DNA of 21,224 bases, taken from CAYREV01 sp964423345. GTDB taxonomy: Bacteria; Bacteroidota; Rhodothermia; Balneolales; Balneolaceae. Position 1 is the first letter of the stretch; each line of letters starts with the position of its first letter. The notes under the pieces were generated by a model that made no database searches, was not told the DNA's origin, and saw nothing but the letters and a program-made list of their open reading frames with translations. The DNA lies in assembly GCA_964423345.1 (NCBI GenBank), contig CAYREV010000033.1:1-21224 (forward strand), read 5' to 3'. Below, one piece after another: positions 8,812 to 16,438 of this stretch. The position numbers and the translations under genes were made by a program.

Positions 8812-9319
8812 GGAAAGTCTTTCTTTGCATACAGCCGCGGCCTCCGAAATAAATAATCCTTTGCATATGTTGCGTTAAAGTCATCACATTTTCAGGAATT
8901 TGTACAGTGTTGCATTCAAGCGGAGATCCAGCAGCCGCATAATTAATATTCTTATTTAGCGTAAATTTCGGTAACGGATATTGAGGATATCCAGAGGTAA
9001 GAGTGCGCTGCAAAAACTTGGCACAAGCTTCAGATATGAACAGAAGAGGTGAAATCAGACTCTCTACATTCTTAAAAAGCCAGTGTAAAACCAAAAATAA
9101 CCTTTTAAATACTTGGGATTTCAAAAATCGTTGCAACTATAGCTGAATAAAGCACTCTGAATTCCTTTCAATACCTATTCTTAATATACATTTACTTTTG
9201 CATTAATGTAAATGCAAAAAAACAGGCTCAGCTTCATATACAAGCCGTTGAAATATGCTGTTTCGTTTTACATAACGTATTAAAGCCACCTTTAGTCTGG
9301 CAGACGGGCAATATAGGGA
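8812..9319. other. 508-base AT-rich intergenic region between murA and rng
   Basis: No credible protein gene or tRNA is visible on either strand. It must hold the 3' end of the murA transcript and the upstream region of the minus-strand rng gene, possibly a long 5' leader; RNase E leaders can be autoregulatory in other bacteria, but I see no conserved leader fold here. The only distinct structure is a pair of overlapping inverted repeats at 9189-9219. Confidence 0.7.
9189..9219. repeat. Overlapping inverted repeats in the murA-rng gap
   Basis: CATTTAC (9189-9195) pairs with GTAAATG (9208-9214), and TTTTGCATT (9196-9204) pairs with AATGCAAAA (9211-9219). The two stems share bases, so only one can form at a time. 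It could be an operator or a weak hairpin; there is no U-tract in the rng/murA direction, so it is not a clear terminator. Confidence 0.5.
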
Positions 9320-10591
9320 TCAGGCGTCCTGGTCTACACGCTCGATATGAGCACCTACGCCCTGCAGCTTGTCCTCCAGGTCTTCATAGCCCCGGTCCAG
9401 ATGATAGATGCGAAGCACGTCGGTGGTGCCTTCGGCCACCATGGCCGCCAGCACCAGGCTGACGCTGGCCCGCAGGTCGGTGCTCATCACGGAGGCCCCC
9501 TTAAGCTCGGTCTTGCCCTTGATATGAACGGTGTTATCCCTGACCTGCATGTCGGCCCCCAGGCGTTTCAGTTCCGGCACGTAGCTGAAGCGGTCGGTAT
9601 AGATGGTGTCGGTCACCTTGCACTGGCCGGCCGCCTGGGTCATCATGGTCGACCACTGGGCCTGCAGGTCGGTGGGGAAGCCGGGATATATTTCGGTCTT
9701 TACAGAAACAGGCTTCAGCTCATCCGGCGACTTGACATGAATGTCGGTTCCGTCAATTCTAACCTCCGCCCCGGTTTTGACCAGGGTGTCCGGGAAGCCG
9801 CCCAGCTCGTCCGGATCGGTGCCGGTGAGGGTCAGTTCCGATCCGGGATGCATGGCGGCGGCGATCATAAAAGTACCCGTTTCAATGCGGTCGGGGGCGT
9901 TATGGATCTCAATGCCTTCCAGGTGATCCGCTTTTTCTATGTGAAGGGTATCGGTGCCGATCCCCTCGATGTCGGCGCCCATCTTTTCAAGGGCCTCGCA
10001 GAGCAGTACCACATCGGGTTCTTTGGCAGCGTTTTGGATGGTAAATTGTTCGGTGCGCAGCACCGAGGCCAGCAGCAGGTTGATGGTAGCGCCCACGCTG
10101 CTGGGTACCAGCTTGAACGTCCCGCCAGGCAGCGGCTTGCCCGCACTGCCGATGACGTATCCCCCCTCCAGGTCGAGTTCGGCGCCCATCGTTTTCATGC
10201 CGTCGATGTGGAGGTCCACCGGCCGGGGTCCCCAGGCACAGCCGCCCGGCAGCGACACCTTGGCCTTTCCGAAGCGTCCCAGCAAGGCCCCGAGCATATA
10301 GAAGGAGGCGCGCATTTTGCGTACCAGCTCGTAGGGTGCCTCCAGGTGGGAAATATTGGACGGGTCGATGGTCAGGGTGTTTTGTTTCTCATCAAATTCG
10401 ACCTTTGCCCCGGTGACCCTGATCACGTTGCAGAAGGTATAGATGTCCCGCAGCTTGGGAACGTTATATATGGTGGTAGGGGAGCTGCCCAGCAGGGCGG
10501 CAGCCATGAGCGGCAAGGCTGCATTTTTAGATCCGCTGACAGCTATAGTCCCTTTGAGGGGGGTAGGGCCCTGAATTTCAAATTTATCCAC
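9320..10591 (-). CDS. murA: UDP-N-acetylglucosamine 1-carboxyvinyltransferase
   Basis: 423-residue cytoplasmic enzyme of the EPSP-synthase fold that transfers enolpyruvate from PEP to UDP-GlcNAc, the first committed step of peptidoglycan synthesis. K22 lies in SGSKNAALP. C118 lies in LPGGCAWGPRPVDLHI and matches the active-site Cys115 of E. coli MurA, the fosfomycin target, so Cys rather than the resistance-associated Asp is present. Length is normal. The start is a GTG at 10591 that overlaps the end of the biotin-carrier gene by eight bases; the next Met is residue 29, past the essential K22, so the GTG is required. The overlap points to translational coupling in a small operon with the two genes upstream. 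Confidence 0.97.
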   Translation of the reverse strand: MDKFEIQGPTPLKGTIAVSGSKNAALPLMAAALLGSSPTTIYNVPKLRDIYTFCNVIRVTGAKVEFDEKQNTLTIDPSNISHLEAPYELVRKMRASFYMLGALLGRFGKAKVSLPGGCAWGPRPVDLHIDGMKTMGAELDLEGGYVIGSAGKPLPGGTFKLVPSSVGATINLLLASVLRTEQFTIQNAAKEPDVVLLCEALEKMGADIEGIGTDTLHIEKADHLEGIEIHNAPDRIETGTFMIAAAMHPGSELTLTGTDPDELGGFPDTLVKTGAEVRIDGTDIHVKSPDELKPVSVKTEIYPGFPTDLQAQWSTMMTQAAGQCKVTDTIYTDRFSYVPELKRLGADMQVRDNTVHIKGKTELKGASVMSTDLRASVSLVLAAMVAEGTTDVLRIYHLDRGYEDLEDKLQGVGAHIERVDQDA

Positions 10592-11093
10592 TTGCTTCTA
10601 TTTCTAGGATTAATGCATTTTTTTCTACGGAGTCGCCCTTGCCCACCGCTACAGTGGTAACGGTGCCGGCGACGGGCGCTTTCAGTTCGTTTTCCATCTT
10701 CATCGCTTCCAGGATGGCAACGGGATCGCCCAGCTCTACCTGGTCGCCCTCACTGGCCATCACTTCGAGGATTTTGCCCGGCATGGGTGCGTTGAGTTCA
10801 CCCTCGCCCAGCTCGGCCAGGGTCTTGAAACCCATCTCATCGAGCAGCAGGTCGCGTTCATCCCGGACATCCACCGAACACCAGCTGCCGTCGACCGTAA
10901 ACTCGACGGTATTCTTGTCGAAGGATACGTTGTCGATTTGGTACAGTTTGTTCCCCTGACGAAGCAGATACCTGCCGTTGTCCTGCCGGTGGAACCGGTA
11001 TGTCCGGTTGGTTCCGTCGAGGGTACATTCGTTTTCGTCGGGCCGGAGATCCAGCTCCCGCACCTCATCACCTATGGTAACTTCAAATTTCAT
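10584..11093 (-). CDS. Biotin carboxyl carrier protein subunit (biotin/lipoyl attachment domain)
   Basis: 169-residue protein whose last ~75 residues form a biotinyl domain: NAPMPGKILEV (101-111), then EAMKMENEL with the probable biotinylated lysine K132, and a GTVTTVAVGKGDSV hinge. The N-terminal ~90 residues resemble the linker/beta-barrel portion found in carrier subunits of acyl-CoA carboxylases such as propionyl- or methylcrotonyl-CoA carboxylase. The carrier moves carboxybiotin between carboxylase and carboxyltransferase, but neither of those subunits is in this window, so the substrate cannot be named. It overlaps the upstream 91-residue gene by four bases (ATGA) and murA downstream by eight, so the three are probably cotranslated. 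A lipoyl function is less likely given the AMKM context. Confidence 0.88.
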   Translation of the reverse strand: MKFEVTIGDEVRELDLRPDENECTLDGTNRTYRFHRQDNGRYLLRQGNKLYQIDNVSFDKNTVEFTVDGSWCSVDVRDERDLLLDEMGFKTLAELGEGELNAPMPGKILEVMASEGDQVELGDPVAILEAMKMENELKAPVAGTVTTVAVGKGDSVEKNALILEIEASG

Positions 11094-11365
11094 GTACGTA
11101 TTTTTTTAATAGCTGAAAGTCCGCGTTTGGTGGCCTGGTAGGTGAAATCCTGCAGGTTGTCGGCATCGTAAAAACCGGTCAGCGTCAGTTTGCGTCCGTC
11201 ATCTTCATAGGCTTCCACAAAGCCGAAGTTGAGAAGGTTGATCAGGTCGTCGCGCAACTCGCCGTACTGCAGACCCGTCTCTTCCAGGATTATCTGGAAG
11301 CTTTCGGGATAAATAAGCCGTTCCAGGACTTTGCGTTCTGATTTTGAAACTTTTCTTTTTTTCAT
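11090..11365 (-). CDS. Hypothetical protein, small and helical
   Basis: 91-residue protein that I do not recognise. The first ~20 residues are strongly basic (MKKRKVSKSERKVLERL). The middle (about 20-50) looks helical, with TGLQYGELRDDLINLLNFGFVEAYEDDGRKL resembling the helix-turn-helix plus beta-wing layout of small winged-helix proteins; that is an impression from the pattern, not a domain match. It has no signal peptide or membrane segment. It overlaps the biotin-carrier gene by four bases (ATGA), so it is almost certainly a real coding gene in the same operon, and a regulatory or accessory role for the carrier gene is possible but unproven. Confidence 0.75.
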   Translation of the reverse strand: MKKRKVSKSERKVLERLIYPESFQIILEETGLQYGELRDDLINLLNFGFVEAYEDDGRKLTLTGFYDADNLQDFTYQATKRGLSAIKKIRT

Positions 11366-11417
11366 AGTTCCGGAATTTGGAATCCGAAAATAGGAGGCAT
11401 TCCACTCTTTAACAAAC

Positions 11418-11930
11418 TTATAACACCTCTACATCGCCATAGCTCAGTACATTCTGGCGTCCGTCATAGATGAGCAGCCGGTATAAGCCCGACGTCTGGG
11501 AGCCGTCGCCGAATTGTGTGGGACTGAGCTGTATGGTGATCAATCCGGGATCGATGGACGAGTCCAGAGAGGAGTAGAGCAATATCTGGTTTCGGTAATT
11601 CTCTCTAAAAACGTACACTTCAATTCCGCTGAGTGTTTCAAAGCCCTTGTTTTCGATTTCGAGGATCAACGGGCTGTTGAGATCCACCGGGTTGGGATAG
11701 GCCGGCGTCACGATTTCCACCAGTCCCCGGTACATCGGGGAGGTGCGCCAGTCGTCGGGATCGTTCCCGTTTTCAACGCGGTTGCCCCCCTCCGTCATTT
11801 GAGTAATATTCTGGGGCGGGTTCAGGGCCCTGTTTTCGAACTCCCGCTGGGCATCGGTTTGGGCACAGCTGCCGAACAGGAAAAAGAGGCCTGAAAAAAT
11901 AATTAAGAAATAAACGGATGAATGGCGCAT
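11418..11930 (-). CDS. Hypothetical lipoprotein
   Basis: 170-residue secreted protein of unknown function. From the ATG at 11930 it has a type II signal peptide, MRHSSVYF followed by a hydrophobic run, ending in the lipobox FGSC with C22 as the acylated residue. The frame stays open upstream to 11969, but that would put 13 extra residues before the signal, so the internal ATG is preferred. The mature part begins with a flexible Asn/Gln/Pro-rich region, then a beta-rich stretch (PVDLNSPLILEIENKG, IEVYVFREN, LITIQLSP, GLYRLLIYDG) suggestive of an immunoglobulin-like or CARDB-like fold; that is inference. It lies 52 bases upstream of the 91-residue gene on the same strand and diverges from the DUF3108 gene. 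Confidence 0.8.
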   Translation of the reverse strand: MRHSSVYFLIIFSGLFFLFGSCAQTDAQREFENRALNPPQNITQMTEGGNRVENGNDPDDWRTSPMYRGLVEIVTPAYPNPVDLNSPLILEIENKGFETLSGIEVYVFRENYRNQILLYSSLDSSIDPGLITIQLSPTQFGDGSQTSGLYRLLIYDGRQNVLSYGDVEVL

Positions 11931-12048
11931 ACACCGAACGATTAAAATTTGAAATACCTTGCAATACATTTACTATTGAACCCTTAAAATATCGAAGATT
12001 ATCGTGTTATTTTAAAATACTTGTTTAAAATTTAATACCTGTTAATGA
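11931..12048. promoter_or_regulatory. Divergent intergenic region, likely two promoters
   Basis: 118 AT-rich bases separate two divergently read genes for exported proteins, so promoters for both should lie here. Several TTG and TA-rich candidates are present (for example around 12015-12035), but none matches TAnnTTTG cleanly and I do not assign boxes. Confidence 0.4.
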
Positions 12049-12873
12049 ATGAGCTGTCTTTCCAATTATTTTAAGCCGATGCCCTGGGTGGTCCTGCTGG
12101 TTTTCCTGGCCTGCCTTGAGGGGCAGGCACAGCGGACCGACCTTGCCATCCGGGAGGCGTGGAGCGATCCGCCCGAGCTGAAAGAGCTGACCGGGTTGAA
12201 AGAGGAGTTTACCTATGAGGTCAAATACAGCTTCTTTAAGTTGGGGGAAGTCATAGTGGAGGTGCTTTCGGATACCACCTACGAGGGAAAGAGAGCCTGG
12301 CATCTGAAGACCGTCATACGGTCCAATCCCGGGATCCCATTTGTGGGGAAGGAGGAAAACCACTACAACAGTATTTTTATGGAATCGGATTCGATGCCCG
12401 TTGAACATATTTATTGGAGGGATAATGTTGATGAGGAAGAGTTCAGGGATGTGGTATACCGCTTTGACCGCGAAAAACAAAAAGTGTACGGCCGTATGAA
12501 TGAGGTTGAGTCCGATACCTTCGATCTGGAGCCGGGCGGCAATTCCGGGCATCCTACTTTTGTGACGAGCAGGCTGTATGCGGGCAGTGATACCACGATC
12601 AGGATGCCGATCTATATAGATATGAACCATGGATATCTTACCATAAACAATACGACGGATATAGAGAGCAGGGAATATGAAGCTTTTGAGAATCCCGTGG
12701 AAACTTTTTATACCGAGGGACAAACAACTATTGAGGGGCCTTTTGGTTTCAAGGGTTCCTTCAAGGCGTGGTTTCTGACCGACGCGATGCGGGTGCCTCT
12801 CGAAGCCCATGTCAGGGTTTGGCTGGGACACGTAAAAATTCGACTGACAGACTATAAAAAACAGGTGCGATAA
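12049..12873 (+). CDS. DUF3108 domain-containing exported protein
   Basis: 274-residue protein with a signal peptide (hydrophobic PWVVLLVFLACLEG, probable cleavage after GQAQ near residue 28). The mature chain matches the DUF3108 pattern: FTYEVKYSFFKLGEVIVEV near the N-terminus, a series of beta strands with W and Y at regular spacing (HLKTVIRSNPG, VEHIYWRDNV, YRFDREKQKVYGR), and a C-terminal WFLTDAMRVPLEAHVRVWLGHVKIRL. Proteins of this family are periplasmic and of unproven function, possibly envelope-related. An overlapping ATG at 12045 is in a different frame and stops quickly. The stop TAA overlaps the dut start by one base (TAATG), so the two are cotranscribed. Confidence 0.85.
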   Translation: MSCLSNYFKPMPWVVLLVFLACLEGQAQRTDLAIREAWSDPPELKELTGLKEEFTYEVKYSFFKLGEVIVEVLSDTTYEGKRAWHLKTVIRSNPGIPFVGKEENHYNSIFMESDSMPVEHIYWRDNVDEEEFRDVVYRFDREKQKVYGRMNEVESDTFDLEPGGNSGHPTFVTSRLYAGSDTTIRMPIYIDMNHGYLTINNTTDIESREYEAFENPVETFYTEGQTTIEGPFGFKGSFKAWFLTDAMRVPLEAHVRVWLGHVKIRLTDYKKQVR

Positions 12874-13319
12874 TGAAGAAAGTGCTTTTTAAAAAACTGC
12901 CTCATGCGAAAAGCCTTGAGCTTCCATCCTACGAATCGTCCAGTGCTGCGGGGATGGACCTCCGCGCGGCTCTGGAGGAACCGATCGAGCTTGCTCCCGG
13001 GCAGCGGAAGCTGATCCCCACGGGTTTGCAGATGGCCCTGCCGGAAGGGTATGAGGCCCAGATACGTCCCCGAAGCGGACTGGCCTACAGGAACGGCATC
13101 ACCATGCTTAATACGCCGGGGACCATAGATGCCGACTACCGTGGAGAGGTCAAGGTACTGGCCATCAATCACGGGGAAGAACCGTTTACCGTTAATCATG
13201 GCGACCGTATCGCACAGATGGTGGTTGCACCCGTACAGCAGATGTTTGTGGATGAGGTGGACGAACTGCCCGAGACGCAGCGGGGAGAAGGCGGTTTCGG
13301 GAGTACGGGTGTCAGTTAG
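12873..13319 (+). CDS. dut: Deoxyuridine 5'-triphosphate nucleotidohydrolase (dUTPase)
   Basis: 148-residue trimeric dUTPase with all five motifs in order: I AAGMDLRA (25-32), II RPRSG (65-69), III NTPGTIDADYRGE (80-92, with the water-activating D86), IV GDRIAQMV (110-117), and V RGEGGFGSTG (137-146), the arm that closes over the neighbouring subunit's site. It hydrolyses dUTP to dUMP and pyrophosphate, keeping uracil out of DNA and feeding thymidylate synthesis; the dCTP deaminase at 716-1933 would supply the dUTP. It overlaps the DUF3108 gene by one base. Full length and intact. Confidence 0.98.
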   Translation: MKKVLFKKLPHAKSLELPSYESSSAAGMDLRAALEEPIELAPGQRKLIPTGLQMALPEGYEAQIRPRSGLAYRNGITMLNTPGTIDADYRGEVKVLAINHGEEPFTVNHGDRIAQMVVAPVQQMFVDEVDELPETQRGEGGFGSTGVS

Positions 13320-13428
13320 GGCCGCGGGCAAAACAGATACAACCCCCTAATTTACCCTGATTGATATTGGTTTTAGTGACCCCGCCGAATCTCCGGGCTC
13401 TGCAGCCTCAAAAGAAAAGTAAACAGGC

Positions 13429-14739
13429 ATGACCGAAAGCGTACGTCCCTATATCAAGCTGGTCAGAAATAACCGGAACTACCGCCGGTTATGGCTGAGC
13501 CAGATCGTGTCGAACTTCGGAGATTGGTTCGGGCTGCTGGCCGTATATGCTATCATTACAAGGTACTCCGATTCGGAGTTTTTACTGGGGCTGATCATTG
13601 TTATCAAGATGATGAGCCTTGCTTCGTTTTCCCCCTTTGCCGGTTATATAACCGACCGGTTTAATCGCCGGCGTCTTATGATATTCTGTGACCTGAGCCG
13701 GGGAGCCCTGATGCTGGGACTGCTGCTGGTGGTGTCTTATGAAACCCTGTGGATTGCCTACCTGCTGACAGCTTTTCAGATGATGCTGTCTGCGATCTTT
13801 GAGCCGGCCAAGACCTCGTCCATTCCGAATGTGACCACCCAGGAGGAGCTGGTGGATGCCAACGTGCTGTCGGCAGCAAGCTGGAGCGTCATCTTTACCC
13901 TGGGTATGGGTATAGGGGGGCTGGCAACGGCCGGGCTGGGGACGGACCTCGTTTTTATCCTGGATGCGGTGAGTTATGCCATATCGGCCTGGTTTATCTA
14001 CCGGGCCGTCATTCCCCAAAAGGAGATGAGCCCGGAAGAGTTGAAACGCACCCGGAATCCGCTTACCGGTATTGTCGAGGGATTCAGGTATCTTAGAAGC
14101 CAACCGCATATCATCAGGCCCACCCTCGCCAAAGGGTGTTTTACCATGTTTCTGGGCGCGCTTACCTACATGCTGATCCTGGTGAGCGAGGAGATCCTTA
14201 TGATGGGCAGCGTGGGCCTCGGTTTGCTCTATTCGGCCCGCGGCGTCGGCACCGGCATCGGGCCCGTGGTGGGGCGCAGGGTGTTTGAAAAGGAAAGCAG
14301 CTGGATTAGGGGCATGGGCCTCTGTATGATGTTCGCCGGGGTGACCTATGCCTTCGTCGGTATGACCGTCCGCATTGAAATTATGCTGTTCTTTGTCTTT
14401 GTAGCCCATGCCGCTTCCGGCGCCAACTGGGTGATGAGTACGGTACTGTTGCAGCGGCGAACGCCCGATACCTTCAGGGGACGGATTTTCAGTACGGAAT
14501 GGCTGCTCTTTACGCTGGCCCAGTCGGCTTCGGTGCTGACGGCTTCCTTCCTGCTGGAAAATAACTTATTTACCATCCAGGAGCTCATCGTGTTTTTTGC
14601 GTCGATGCTGGCCTTGACTGGTATCATCTGGAATTTTACGGTTACCCGGCAGGAGAGGGCCTATCAGCGGGAAATCGACAAGGCTACCGACTACTCGGCC
14701 GAACTGCAGGCGGGTGAGTCGAATCGTTATCGGGTATGA
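13429..14739 (+). CDS. MFS transporter (EntS/MFS_3-like)
   Basis: 436-residue polytopic membrane protein, with about 10-12 hydrophobic segments. After a cytoplasmic N-terminus (NRNYRRLWLSQIVSNFGDWF, a typical opening of the MFS_3 group), the loop between helices 2 and 3 carries the MFS motif-A-like GYITDRFNRRRLMIFCDLSRG. A second-half counterpart includes RTPDTFRGRIFSTEWLLF. Members related to EntS export siderophores or drugs; the substrate here cannot be predicted, and there is no siderophore cluster nearby. The charged tail after the last helix (about 405-436) is cytoplasmic. It starts 109 bases after dut, so it may have its own promoter, although none is clear. Confidence 0.9.
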   Translation: MTESVRPYIKLVRNNRNYRRLWLSQIVSNFGDWFGLLAVYAIITRYSDSEFLLGLIIVIKMMSLASFSPFAGYITDRFNRRRLMIFCDLSRGALMLGLLLVVSYETLWIAYLLTAFQMMLSAIFEPAKTSSIPNVTTQEELVDANVLSAASWSVIFTLGMGIGGLATAGLGTDLVFILDAVSYAISAWFIYRAVIPQKEMSPEELKRTRNPLTGIVEGFRYLRSQPHIIRPTLAKGCFTMFLGALTYMLILVSEEILMMGSVGLGLLYSARGVGTGIGPVVGRRVFEKESSWIRGMGLCMMFAGVTYAFVGMTVRIEIMLFFVFVAHAASGANWVMSTVLLQRRTPDTFRGRIFSTEWLLFTLAQSASVLTASFLLENNLFTIQELIVFFASMLALTGIIWNFTVTRQERAYQREIDKATDYSAELQAGESNRYRV

Positions 14740-14826
14740 ATAGGAGCTCTTGAAGGGAGGCAATAGAGTGGAGATACCCCGGGATGAAAGAGGATTAGAT
14801 AAGGAAACCCTTTTTTCCTCCCGATA

Positions 14827-15357
14827 TTAGCCTTCCAGCTGCTTCCGCTCCTTTTTGTATTCCTCTTCCGACAGCAGCCCCTGCTGCCATAAGCCCGTTA
14901 TGTAGTTGAGCCTCTCCATGTTGCCGGGATCGTACTCCGGCTCGCGGGGCCGGGTCTTCTCTTTTTCTTTCTGGCGGTGGACTTCGGACTGTATAGCCTT
15001 TTTCAGTATATCCTGCAGCTTATGCGGGTTTTCAATCCCGATAAGCTTCATCTCGGAAGCCGATGTACTGAGCACCAGGGTTCCGACATCCAGCTTCCGG
15101 TGAATCCAGCTTTGGCGGACCTTGATAGACTCGATGTTTACCAGGTCTATATTGCGCCGGTATTTGGTGCCGTAGGAGGAGATCCTGTTGTCGGTAAACG
15201 TATAAGATCTTTTCTTCTGTTTCCTGTAGACCCAGTACAGCCCCAGCAGCCCAGCCCCGAGGAGGGGTATGGCAAGAACAGACCAGAAGTAGCCCCAGAA
15301 GTAATATTTCCAGCTGGGCTCCAGCCGGTATGTTTTAATATTATTCTCGTTGCCCAT
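14827..15357 (-). CDS. PH-like (bPH2) membrane protein with C-terminal SHOCT domain
   Basis: 176-residue protein. A hydrophobic stretch at about 19-43 (YFWGYFWSVLAIPLLGAGLL and following) is followed by basic KKRSYTFTDNRISSYGTKYRRNIDLVNIESIKV, the look of the bacterial PH-like domain of YdbS-type proteins. A charged linker (QKEKEKTRPREPEYD) leads to YITGLWQQGLLSEEEYKKERKQL, which fits the short SHOCT domain usually found at protein ends. Such proteins are thought to act in membrane or oligomerisation roles, with no defined activity. It is transcribed away from the ccm cluster, across a 143-base divergent region. Confidence 0.8.
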   Translation of the reverse strand: MGNENNIKTYRLEPSWKYYFWGYFWSVLAIPLLGAGLLGLYWVYRKQKKRSYTFTDNRISSYGTKYRRNIDLVNIESIKVRQSWIHRKLDVGTLVLSTSASEMKLIGIENPHKLQDILKKAIQSEVHRQKEKEKTRPREPEYDPGNMERLNYITGLWQQGLLSEEEYKKERKQLEG

Positions 15358-15442
15358 GGTAGAGGGTTGCCGTTCATATTGACTTCAAATAACAGTTGTA
15401 ACATATGCAACATTTGCCAAAGACCAAGAATGATTTAACTGA

Positions 15443-15470
15443 TTTTTCGGGAAGAGTTTTTGTATATTTG
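15443..15470 (+). promoter_or_regulatory. Promoter of the ccm cluster
   Basis: TATATTTG at 15463-15470 is an exact match to the Bacteroidota -7 box TAnnTTTG. The -33 region (TTTTTC at 15443-15448) is a poor match to TTG. It lies about 30 bases upstream of the ATG at 15501, which supports that start over in-frame extensions reaching back to 15405. Confidence 0.55.
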
Positions 15471-15500
15471 GCAGTTGTAAAGCAATTGATAAAACCTTGT

Positions 15501-16169
15501 ATGAAGCTCGATACCTGGAAATATATTTTGGCCTTTTGGATGACGGCCGTCATTACCGTCGGTTTTCTGTTGCCGATACCCGACATCCCCATCCTTGAGG
15601 AATCTGCCCGCAACCTGTTTTTGCATGTGCCCATGTGGTTCACCATGGCTGTTTGTTTTGCTGCGGGATTCGTCTACAGTATCCTGTATTTGAACGATCC
15701 GAGCGAGCAGAGAGACCGAAAGGCGGAAACCGTTACGCAGGTTGGGCTGATATTTGGCCTTTGCGGACTATTGACGGGCTCTATCTGGGCCCGTTTCACC
15801 TGGGGTACCTGGTGGACGCTGGCCGAGCCGAGGATGAACCTCGCAGCGCTGGCCATGATGATTTATGTGGCCTATTTTGTATTGCGCACCGCTTTTGACA
15901 ACCCGGAGAAAAGGGCCAAAATTTCGGCCGTATACAATATATTTGCCGCAACAACCATCCCGTTTTTGCTGTATATTATTCCCCGGCAATTGCCCAGCCT
16001 TCATCCGGGGGCTGAGGGAAACCCGGCATTCAGTGAAATAACGGCCCCGGAACTGCGCTATGTTTTTTATCCGGCGGTAATCGGTTTTATTGCACTTGCG
16101 GTCTGGCTCATTGATATTGTCAACAGGTATAAGAAAGTTCAATCTCATTTAGATCAATCGACGGCATGA
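15501..16169 (+). CDS. ccmC: Heme exporter/heme-handling protein CcmC
   Basis: 222-residue membrane protein with about six transmembrane helices. It belongs to the heme-handling protein superfamily and passes heme to CcmE. It shows the two conserved periplasmic histidines, H42 (HVPMW) and H168 (PSLHPG), flanking a tryptophan-rich WWD segment, GSIWARFTWGTWWTLAEPR (93-111). The usual Asp of that motif is replaced by LAEPR. The frame stays open back to 15405, but an exact -7 promoter box lies inside that extension, and the ATG at 15501 starts a normal membrane-protein N-terminus. The stop overlaps the next gene by four bases (ATGA). It is the first gene of the cytochrome c maturation cluster; ccmA and ccmB are not next to it. 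Confidence 0.92.
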   Translation: MKLDTWKYILAFWMTAVITVGFLLPIPDIPILEESARNLFLHVPMWFTMAVCFAAGFVYSILYLNDPSEQRDRKAETVTQVGLIFGLCGLLTGSIWARFTWGTWWTLAEPRMNLAALAMMIYVAYFVLRTAFDNPEKRAKISAVYNIFAATTIPFLLYIIPRQLPSLHPGAEGNPAFSEITAPELRYVFYPAVIGFIALAVWLIDIVNRYKKVQSHLDQSTA

Positions 16170-16438
16170 AAAAAATGTTAAACCGGGTACAAGAAGATAC
16201 GGTTGCAGCCGTTGATACCCTTACTGAAAGTTATTCTCAAAAATGGGATGCAGCCGAAGGGCTTGAACAATCGAGCGCTTTTATACAGGCGGCAGCCTCG
16301 AACGATCTCATATATATTGTGCTTGCTGTAAGTTTGGTTATCTGGTTTGTCCTGTTGTTTTTTATGATCAGGGTAGACAAGAAAGTAAGCCGGCTCGAAG
16401 AGCAAGTTGAATCCACTAACACTACAGAAAACCAATGA
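16166..16438 (+). CDS. CcmD-like small membrane protein
   Basis: 90-residue protein with one transmembrane helix at about 48-68 (DLIYIVLAVSLVIWFVLLFF), followed by a basic, coiled-coil-like cytoplasmic tail (RVDKKVSRLEEQVE). Size, single helix and position between ccmC and ccmE fit CcmD, which in E. coli helps release holo-CcmE from CcmABC. It is longer at the N-terminus than E. coli CcmD (~69 residues), with ~45 soluble residues first, so the assignment rests on context and topology. It overlaps ccmC and ccmE by four bases each (ATGA), indicating tight translational coupling. Confidence 0.7.
   Translation: MKKMLNRVQEDTVAAVDTLTESYSQKWDAAEGLEQSSAFIQAAASNDLIYIVLAVSLVIWFVLLFFMIRVDKKVSRLEEQVESTNTTENQ

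Noticed and set aside
8717..9136. A 139-codon minus-strand frame overlapping the start of rng
   Set aside because: It overlaps the conserved N-terminus of rng in another frame and has no recognisable features.
9036..9146. A 36-codon plus-strand frame in the murA-rng gap
   Set aside because: Basic, compositionally random product with no ribosome binding site and no coupling to another gene.
9347..10660. A 437-codon open frame on the plus strand opposite murA and the biotin carrier gene
   Set aside because: It is antisense to two clearly conserved genes, its translation has no recognisable domain, and it exists only because of codon bias on the other strand.
13582..14409. A 275-codon minus-strand frame inside the MFS transporter
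   Set aside because: His- and Gln-rich low-complexity product typical of an antisense shadow; the plus-strand frame has transporter motifs.
14802..14819. AGGAAA/TTTCCT hairpin between the MFS gene and the PH-like gene as a terminator
   Set aside because: Only six weak pairs with a T-rich loop, and no U-tract after the stem in either direction.
15405..15500. N-terminal extension of ccmC by 32 residues
   Set aside because: The interval contains an exact TAnnTTTG promoter box, and the extension does not fit a CcmC N-terminus.
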